Part shown: piece after piece, positions 57,726 to 64,000 of the stretch | Layout of the letters: every line of letters begins with the position of its first letter | Numbering within the stretch: the first letter of the stretch is position 1 | Assembly: GCA_949126835.1 (NCBI GenBank) | Contig: OX421499.1 | Location: forward strand, 25,858,490 to 25,922,489 | Origin: Anisus vortex | Taxonomy: Eukaryota; Mollusca; Gastropoda; Planorbidae | DNA length: 64,000 nt | Reading direction: 5' to 3' | Position numbers and translations under genes: made by a program | The notes under the pieces: model-generated | Database searches by the model: none | Told to the model about the DNA's origin: nothing | What the model saw: the letters and a program-made list of their open reading frames with translations, nothing else

Positions 57726-59471
57726 TTGCCTGTCGATGAATGTCGGCAATTCCAAGAAGAATGGAGTTTGAAATACTTCTTCATCAGATCCGGCGAGAAA
57801 TCATTGTGTGTGATTTGCAACGAAACTGTGGCTGTGATGAAAGAATACAACCTGCGACGTCATCATCAAAACAAACATCAGGAGAAATATGCACATTTGG
57901 AGGGTACAGTCTGTGCTGAAAAATTAGCTAAATTACAAAATCAACTCACATCTCAGAGGACATTGTTAAGTAATTCCTCAAATGAAAACGAATCTTTAAC
58001 TAAGGCCAGTTATAAAGTTGCTTACGTCCTGGCGAAAAGTGGCAAACCGTTTACATATGGTGAAGTAGTGAAGGAATGTTTGTTGAAGGTGGCTGAGGAA
58101 CTTTGCCCAGAAAAGTCAAAACAATTTAAAAATGTAGCTTTGGGTGAAAATATAAATGACCGCCGTGTTGCAGATATGGGTGAAAATATTGTGAATCAAA
58201 TGCAAGCAAGTTTTGCAATTTTTCAATTCAAATCGATGAAACGCTGGACAGCTGTTCCACCTCTCAAATGCTTGACTTCATTAGAAATGTGGAGGAAGAT
58301 ATGAACATAACACAAGAGCTGGTTTCCCTAAACAGCATGAATGACACTGTTACCGGAGACGATATATTTAGTGAGTTGAAAAAAACATTTACAGATTATA
58401 ACTTGGACTGGACTAGCCTCAGTTGCCTGACTGTTGGCGGAGGAAAGAACATGAGTGGTATATAGAAAGGCTTGGTTGGACAAGTGAAGCAGATGTGTAA
58501 TGAAAAAAAAAATCCACAAACAATGTGTATACATTGTATTATTCACCAGCAAGCTTTGTGTGCTAAATACATGGCAAATAGCAGTGAACTGAATCCTGTG
58601 GTGAAGATAGTCAATTTAATAAGGTCACATGGGCTCAGTCATAGCTGTCCAGAGATATGTTGAAAGATACAGACACAGAATTGAAAGATTTACGTATTAC
58701 ACAGCAGTAAGATGGCTAAGTTGTGAGAAAGTTCTGAGCATAGTATTTAAGTTAAGAAAGGAAATAGGTGAGTTCCTGGAAAGTAAAGGCAAGCCACAGC
58801 CATAACTGTCTGATGAAGTATGGGTATGGAAATAGGCCTTTGGTGCAGACATAACTAGTCATTAAAATTTTCTGAACCTAAAACTACAAGGTGAGAAAAA
58901 AATAGTTTCTGATCTATGAACCCACGTAAAGGCCCTCAGGTCCAAATTTGTCTTGTTTTTAGAACACGTTCAGGCCAACAACTTGACGCACTTTCAACAG
59001 TTCATGGCTGAAGCAACAGCTGAGTTCCCCGCGTCATTTGGGATATTTGCATGCGAGATCATCAAAGACGTCCAACTCAGTTTTAGAATCGGGTTTCTGA
59101 GACTGTTTCAAAACCCTTTTGAAGTAGGCGTGGCCAGTTGCCCAGATGAACTGCAGCTGGAGGTCACTGCGTTGCAAGCAAATGACCTCCTTAGGGATAA
59201 TTTCAAAGAAGGACTGATGGGTTTTTACCAGCTTTTTCCCAATGAAGACTTTCCTAATATCAAAAAGTATGCATCAATGTACCTTTCATTCTTTGGAACA
59301 ACATACCTGTGTGAACAAACATTTTCAAGAATGAAATACGTAAGGAACTATTTGAGAACAAACTTGTCCGATGATAATCTGAGGTCAATGTTAATGTTAG
59401 GGACATCAAATCTAAAGCAAGAAATGTCTGCTATTTTGGCATCCAGGAAACAATTTCACCATTCCCACTAA
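57726..59471 (+). pseudogene. hAT transposase, GTF2IRD2/Charlie-like, inactivated
   Basis: Encoded a hAT transposase that would bind the element ends and cut/paste the element. Segments in order: BED-type zinc finger CVICNETVAVMKEYNLRRHH then NKH (57800-57890); LTKASYKVAYVLAKSGKPFT; NDRRVADMGENIVNQM (to about 58205). A frameshift near 58265-58300 leads to LDFIRNVEEDMNITQELVSL and GDDIFSELKKTF. Next come a TAG (58463), CIHCIIHQQALCAKYM, another shift near 58640-58685, and FTYYTAVRWLSCEKVLSIVF. Stops follow at about 58803, 58833, 58862 and 58918. The C-terminus is KYASMYLSFFGTTYLCEQTF and SRMKYVRNYLR, the dimerisation domain, ending at a normal stop (59469-59471). No in-frame ATG exists between the upstream stop (57696) and codon 38, so the start is also lost. 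Confidence 0.93.
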
Positions 59472-59759
59472 TACAGGTATTCACGTGTAGTGCACCAATA
59501 AGTTATTAAATAATAACGGAATACAGTAATATTGCATAAATAATTAAAAACAACATCCATGTTTTGATTCTTTTTTTATTTATTTTTTTTTGGGGGGAGG
59601 GGGAGGGGGGGATCTTGAGTGTGTAGTTGGCCCGCGAGCTGCTGTTTGATAGTTAATGCGGCCCTCGGGCTGAAAAGTTTGGAGACCCCTGATTTAGAGG
59701 AACGAAATAGTAAAGGGAACAAAATATTAGTACAATACATTTTATCTTATCGTTTAAAA

Positions 59760-60310
59760 CAGGGGTGTGCACCAGGCGGACCGCGGGCCGCAACACGACC
59801 GTCCAAGCTATAATAGTGTAGCCTCAAATTAGCTTCTAATGGCAGTTGTACCAATATATTTGTTGTATCATTTATTTAAAATGTTTAAAAATTCTCAGAA
59901 TTCCCGACCCACATCTTGTTGTAGGCTATAAAATCCCGTAAGCAGTGCATTAACGGAGAATTGTGCATAGTCAGTGAATTGTGCACAGTTAGTGAATTGC
60001 GCACAGTCAGTGAATTGAGCACAGTCAGTGAATTGTGCACAGTCAGTGAATTGCGCACAGTCAGTGAATTGCGCACAGTCAGTGAATTGCGCACAGTCAG
60101 TGAATTGCGCAAAGTCAGTGAATTGCGCACAGTCAGTGAATTGCGCACAGTCAGTGAATTGCGCACAGTCAGTGAATTTTGCACAGTCAGTGAATTTTGC
60201 ACAGTCAGTGAATAGTGCACAGTCAGTGAATTGCGCACAGTCAGTGAATTGCGCACAGTCAGTGAATTGCGCACAGTCAGTGAATTGCGCACAGTCAGTG
60301 CACACCTCTA
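59760..60310. mobile_element. 551-bp TIR element enclosing an 18-bp array
   Basis: Left end CAGGGGTGTGCAC and right end GTGCACACCTCTA are inverted with two mismatches. After the left end comes CAGGCGGACCGCGGGCCGCA, a CGGGCCGC-rich subterminal block like those of hAT elements. Flanks GTTTAAAA and GTAAAAAC are only partly alike as an 8-bp duplication. Most of the right half is the array at 59955-60305. Probably a non-autonomous hAT. Confidence 0.65.
59955..60305. repeat. 18-bp minisatellite, ~19 copies
   Basis: Units GCACAGTCAGTGAATTGC with TTGTGC, TTTTGC or TAGTGC variants. The last unit runs directly into the right terminal repeat (CAGTCAGTGCACACC), so the array seems seeded from the terminal sequence. 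Six codons per unit keep several frames open on both strands; not genes. Confidence 0.95.
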
Positions 60311-60384
60311 GTAAAAACAAACAACAACAACAAACAACAACAATGGTTGTAATTTTAAACAAAATAAAAGAATGAAGATGTTAA

Positions 60385-60645
60385 CAACAATAACAATAAT
60401 AATTCTTGTATAGCGCATATCCCGTTGAGGCCAGTTCTATGCGCTGACAACAGTTACAGACAGAGTACAAACAACGAAGACCAAACGAAAATGTAAATAT
60501 GTAGACTACCATGTACAGGTGAATACTGCAATTGGAATAGGTGAGTCTTCAGTCGGCTCCTTAAGGTGTCGAAGGTAGGGCTCTGGCGACGCTGTAGTGG
60601 GAGGGTATTCCAGACGTATCTGGAATGTTCTAATTTTTTAAAATT
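60385..60645 (-). pseudogene. CR1/L2-like LINE 3' end, minus strand
   Basis: Minus strand reads VWNTLPLQRRQSPTFDTLRS then RLKTHLFQLQ, the terminal VWNxLP...FKxxLKTHLF block, then a short 3' UTR ending GCGCTATACAAG and (AAT)n. Strongly 5'-truncated. Confidence 0.85.
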
Positions 60646-61480
60646 GCCGCATGCTTCTGCAAATCTTTGCCATCAATGTCGAGTTGACTTGGACAAAAAG
60701 TAAAAAAATTATCCCGTTCAGGCCATTGTTGGACAGTCCAGCTAGTTCACCAGTCTCTAAGGCCCACGGTTTACACAGCAGGGGATTGTGTTTGCCAGAA
60801 TTATGTTCAATCTGCTTTACGTAACCTTAATCAATTTATAAGTGTCACTATAAAAAATAAATTTCCGGACGATCCTTCCGGTTATTGAGTCCTGGGCGTT
60901 ATGATGATCTCCGGGGTGGGTCAAGTAGGACCCACCAAGATCCTGTCCGAGATTAGCCACACTGAGGCACGCCGATAAGGCGTGTCGCATAACACAATGT
61001 ACGGTCTCCGCAGTCACAGGGCACTGCTCTGCTTCTTCCCACTCTGCGGAATTCCTCTCGGATCATTATCGTGGTGTCTCGCTGGTATGCCAGCACACTG
61101 TCACACGTTAGCACAAATCCAGGCATTAAAGCGGAATTGAAACGTACTGTTGTTCACATTGCATCCTCCCCACCGAGGCCCGGTGAATCTTGGTGGTGCA
61201 ATGAAATCCTTTAACACACATCCGGGGGCTGTCCCCTCGCCTTGAGGCGCATCTCAATTTGAACTTTTCTGTGGTTCACACACGTGACACATCGCCAGTC
61301 TTTGAGGCCCATGGATACAGAAGTGCACCCAAGTCTAGCCTTCAAAGAAAAAAAGGGAAGGGAAGAATTACTTTTTTTGTTTGTTTTGAGTTATCATTGC
61401 CTGGAGTCAAACCGTTAACTCAACGGAAGTTTAGTTTACTAAATATAGGCATAATAAAATTATAGCATTCACCTCTTTTC
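60646..61480. other. Repeat-like DNA of unknown type
   Basis: About 60945-61023 resembles 12795-12870 in opposite orientation (GTGACTGCGGAGACCGTAC on minus). The remainder is GC-balanced with words such as TCGGATCATTATCGTGGTG and CTTGAGGCGCATC, suggesting another decayed element. No gene recognised. Confidence 0.4.
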
Positions 61481-61499
61481 CCCTCCCTTTCCAAAACAC

Positions 61500-62155
61500 A
61501 ATTTTTATAAGAACATTTATTTAATGTATCTACGCATCTGTGATTGTGCCGCTCGCCTAGTCATGCGTAAGTCAAGGCGAGATTCTGTGACAGTTCTCCT
61601 GCGTCAGTTCCATTGGCTCCCCATGAAAGCCAGAATCGAGTATAAATATATTTTGCCATCAGTGCATTTTTAATAACGAGTTTCCGTCCTATCTCAAGGA
61701 ACTAATAACACCACGTGTCCCTCAAAGAACACTTCGTTCTGCCAACTCATCGCTTCTGGAAGAGCCCCGTTTCTCTCTGATGACCGTTGGCCTTAGAGCC
61801 TTCTCAGTATCCGGTCCGAAGGTGTGGAATCTTCTTCCCATTCAACTCAAGCAAACACGCTCCATTGATTCCTACAAGAAGAACTTAAAAACTCATTATT
61901 TCAATATTTATCTTAGTTAACACGCTTTAGAGCCCCACTGTCTTACTTATATGTTAGGGTCGGTTATTTTGTTTTAGTTGTTTGATTTGTTCTATGTTTG
62001 TAATGTTTTGAATCATCATTTAGTTGTTTTTCTTATCTCTTGGCCTATATATTGTATCTGTGTTCTTTAATTGTTATGTTAAATGCGCTCTGAGCTTACA
62101 GTATGTTTGTTGGCAGCGCTATACAAATGTCATTATTATTATTATTATTATTGTA
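61500..62155 (+). pseudogene. CR1/L2-like LINE 3' end, longest copy
   Basis: Frames preserve CAARLVMRKSRRDSVTVLLR then QFHWLPMKARIEYKI, followed in shifted frames by the SFRPISR segment, a region beginning RVPQRTLRSANSSLLEEPRF, and VWNLLPIQLKQTRSIDSYKK then NLKTHYFNI. These are the AARL, LHWLPVxxRIxFKI, PxRxLRSxxxxLL and VWNxLP blocks of CR1/L2 C-termini. The 3' end reads GGCAGCGCTATACAAATGTC then (ATT)n. Stops and small indels inactivate it. Confidence 0.9.
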
Positions 62156-62325
62156 CTGTGTAATGTATCTTTTTTTTCTTCTTTTGGACCTATACAGGAT
62201 AAAACATTATATGAGATATAGTAAAAATACCTTATTTCGTACATTGAATCTAGGCTATGTTAGTTGTAATGGTGGTCACTTGTATGGAGCTTATATCCCA
62301 GCTATCGACATGCTTAGATAAACAA

Positions 62326-62568
62326 AGACAAAAATAACTTTCCTTGTCCCTTATGCGAGAATAAATGCATATAAGTACTCTTTCTTCCCGAGTGGCATTC
62401 GGGCATGGAATGGGTTGCCTGAACAAACCAGGATAACCAGTAAATAAACATCATTTAAAACATTAATAAAAGACATGTTTAGACACGGACCAGGGATGAG
62501 CGTAGGACGCAATAATCATCTTTATAGAAGGAGCGTCTGTAATATATAAGATAAGATAACATTTTAGA
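62326..62568 (+). pseudogene. LINE C-terminus and 3' tail (FFPSGIRAWNGLP family)
   Basis: One frame reads TKITFLVPYARINAYKYSFF, PSGIRAWNGLPEQTRITSK, a TAA, then TSFKTLIKDMF. SFFPxxIRxWNxLP...SFKTxL is the extreme C-terminus of a non-LTR retrotransposon family distinct from the CR1/L2-like copies nearby. The 3' UTR holds GAAGGAGCGTCTGTAATATA and ends in ATAAGATAAGATAA. Relatives: 51248-51396 and 38440-38625. Confidence 0.87.
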
Positions 62569-62734
62569 AATCTCAACGCGCACTGGTTCCTCGTTTCAGT
62601 CCTAGATGTTTGCATTAGAATACATTCCTAGGAAGGTCTTAATACGATTTCTTTTTTTAAGAGTCTCTTAATATTTGGATACAAAATTATGTATTCCTTT
62701 TAGACCAAAGTTTCTTTTACCGCGGCTAACTTAT

Positions 62735-62893
62735 GGGATTGTGTGGCCAACACAATCTTCAATACGCAACCGCCTTATATACCCCTCAACTACTGAGATG
62801 GAATGATTAAGGGACACCACCAAGACACAGGAACAAATACTAGCCTCTCCCAGGAATTGAACCCAATCAAGTGCGATTTCGCAAGGCCACCAT
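62735..62893 (-). mobile_element. SINE fragment, minus strand
   Basis: On minus: GGCCTTGCGAAATCGC, GGGTTCAATTCCTGGGAGAG (B-box region), GTTCCTGTGTCTTGGTGGTG, and ATTGTGTTGGCCACACAATC, in SINE order. A-box half and extreme 3' end are degraded. Confidence 0.65.
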
Positions 62894-63338
62894 ATCCCAT
62901 ATTTGACGCATACTAATTAATAATTTAGGCCCTGCCCTATCTATTCGAAAAAGCCTACTGAAAAATGCTTCTTTTTTTACCTATTGACTCTCTACCCAAT
63001 AAATGCGAAATTAAAACTTGTTTTACCTCATTTGACAATTCCTAATTATCACAATAAAATAAAGACTCTTTGATTTAGACGGTGTAGTCTTGTTAATGAA
63101 AGAACCAAAAATATTTTTGGGTTTAAATTTTAATCTAGCGATATTGAGCAGTTTATCATTTCATTTAAGTATCTCGTTTTTTTTTTTTTTTTGTGGTTTT
63201 AAAAACTGGTTACAGGGAAAGGTACACAACTGAGGAAAATTTTGTTATGCGAGAAGAAATTTAATGATTGCCTACCCTGATTTTGCTTAGTAATATTATT
63301 TCTTGCACTGTCTCCTCGCTTCACTCAATAAGTCATTA
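62894..63338. other. Unannotated AT-rich DNA
   Basis: No gene recognised; T-run near 63178-63193. Confidence 0.5.
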
Positions 63339-63789
63339 AAGACCAAGTGAATAGGTTTTTCTCAAAGGAACGAGATTTGGAATAGCCTCATACGGCAGTG
63401 ACGTATCACAAGAGAAATAGATAAATAAAAATAGACGCTATAAATCTATATTTAACCATTTTGTTAAAAATAAGAACCGGGAAAAGATTCAAAACATGTG
63501 GCAATAGATTCAAAACACGTGACAATATTCATTTTTCCTAGTCGGAATCCTTTATGTTACGTCACTTTCCTATATTGCCGGAAAGAAAAACATCTCAAAT
63601 GGCTACGAGATTTGGAGTAATCATCCGAAAAACACACACATTTAAGTGCAAATATTGAACTAATTACTTAAAATGTATCTTTGATATTTTGTATAAATTT
63701 TTTTTTTAACATTCAGATACTGAATACACTATTTACTATCAAAATCAAATGTTAACTCAATTTTGATAAAAAGCTCTTCACTTGGTCTT
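63339..63789. mobile_element. 451-bp TA-flanked MITE, copy B (inverted relative to copy A)
   Basis: Left AAGACCAAGTGAATAGG and right CTCTTCACTTGGTCTT are inverted, with TA on both sides (63337-63338, 63790-63791). The sequence is the reverse complement of 35908-36344 throughout, with an extra GTGGCAATAGATTCAAAACA duplication near 63498-63518. Confidence 0.82.
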
Positions 63790-64000
63790 TAAAATATAAG
63801 TTGCTGTATCCGTAAATGTTCCGTTTGTTGAAAATCGTGTTTTGAATTCTGTACATTATTGTTAAAACCATTAGGCTATACTTCATAAAATATTTTTTTT
63901 TACAAATGTAATAAGAACACAAAACTAAAATGCTATCGCACATTAGTTCGTCCACTGATCTATAAAAATAATAGATTAACAGAAGTAACATTCTAAATCC

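Larger units (their letters stand above)
54707..59691 (+). mobile_element. 4,985-bp hAT transposon, Charlie/GTF2IRD2-like, perfect TSD ATTTAGAG
   Basis: Left end CAGGGGTCTCCAAACT and right end AGTTTGGAGACCCCTG are exact inverted repeats. ATTTAGAG lies directly outside on both sides (54699-54706, 59692-59699). Subterminal blocks CGGCCCGCG, ATGCGGCCC (left) and GGCCCGCGAGCTGC, GCGGCCCTCGGGC (right) are typical of this hAT lineage. The right half carries a transposase pseudogene (57726-59471, plus strand). About 3 kb of non-coding DNA separates the left end from it, including a stretch rich in TAGGCCTA. Structurally this is a full-length element that has lost coding ability by point mutations and small indels. 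Confidence 0.96.

Noticed and set aside
59885..60375. Four overlapping open frames on both strands
   Set aside because: 18-bp array inside a TIR element.

Overview
The window looks like intergenic or intronic DNA from an animal nuclear genome. It is AT-rich and crowded with microsatellites, minisatellites, tRNA-derived SINEs, non-LTR retrotransposon 3' ends and small terminal-inverted-repeat (TIR) elements. The combination (GATA and GT arrays, SINEs with A and B boxes, hAT-type elements, CR1/L2-like LINE ends) fits an invertebrate, and a mollusc such as a gastropod is my best guess. That guess rests on general repeat character, not on a diagnostic gene. I found no convincing host protein-coding gene, rRNA, functional tRNA gene, operon or CRISPR array. 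The long open frames are mostly tandem arrays whose unit length is a multiple of three, so they lack stops by arithmetic.

Layout. 0-12.5 kb: several short hAT-like elements, two 73-bp TTAA-flanked elements, one well-preserved SINE, a 75-bp minisatellite, and a 670-bp array of 18-bp units carrying 24 CACGTG motifs. 12.5-30 kb: a 776-bp hAT-like element with a perfect 8-bp duplication, SINEs (one pair in opposite orientation), a 25-bp array and a 33-bp array of 22 apparently identical units. 30-34 kb: a nested cluster in which a 2.96-kb hAT element with perfect 8-bp target duplication is split inside its transposase C-terminus by an RTE-like LINE and a truncated hAT-like element. 34-47 kb: a 41-bp array, a 2.6-kb pyrimidine-rich 24-bp array with a higher-order period of 864/768 bp, three tandem copies of a ~480-bp TIR-bounded unit, and a 0.95-kb GATA block. 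48-64 kb: four CR1/L2-like LINE 3' ends, a minisatellite split by one of them, and a complete 4,985-bp hAT transposon with perfect 8-bp duplications. Its dead transposase resembles the GTF2IRD2/Charlie group. A second TIR-bounded element holds an 18-bp array, and one of two copies of a TA-flanked element closes the window.

The elements do not work together as a pathway; what they record is an insertion history. The most informative loci are the hAT at 54707-59691, the nested cluster at 30865-33824, the higher-order 24-bp array at 39719-42323, the TIR-bounded tandem array at 42484-43932 and the CACGTG array at 11588-12256. All family assignments come from motif recognition by eye; no database search was run.
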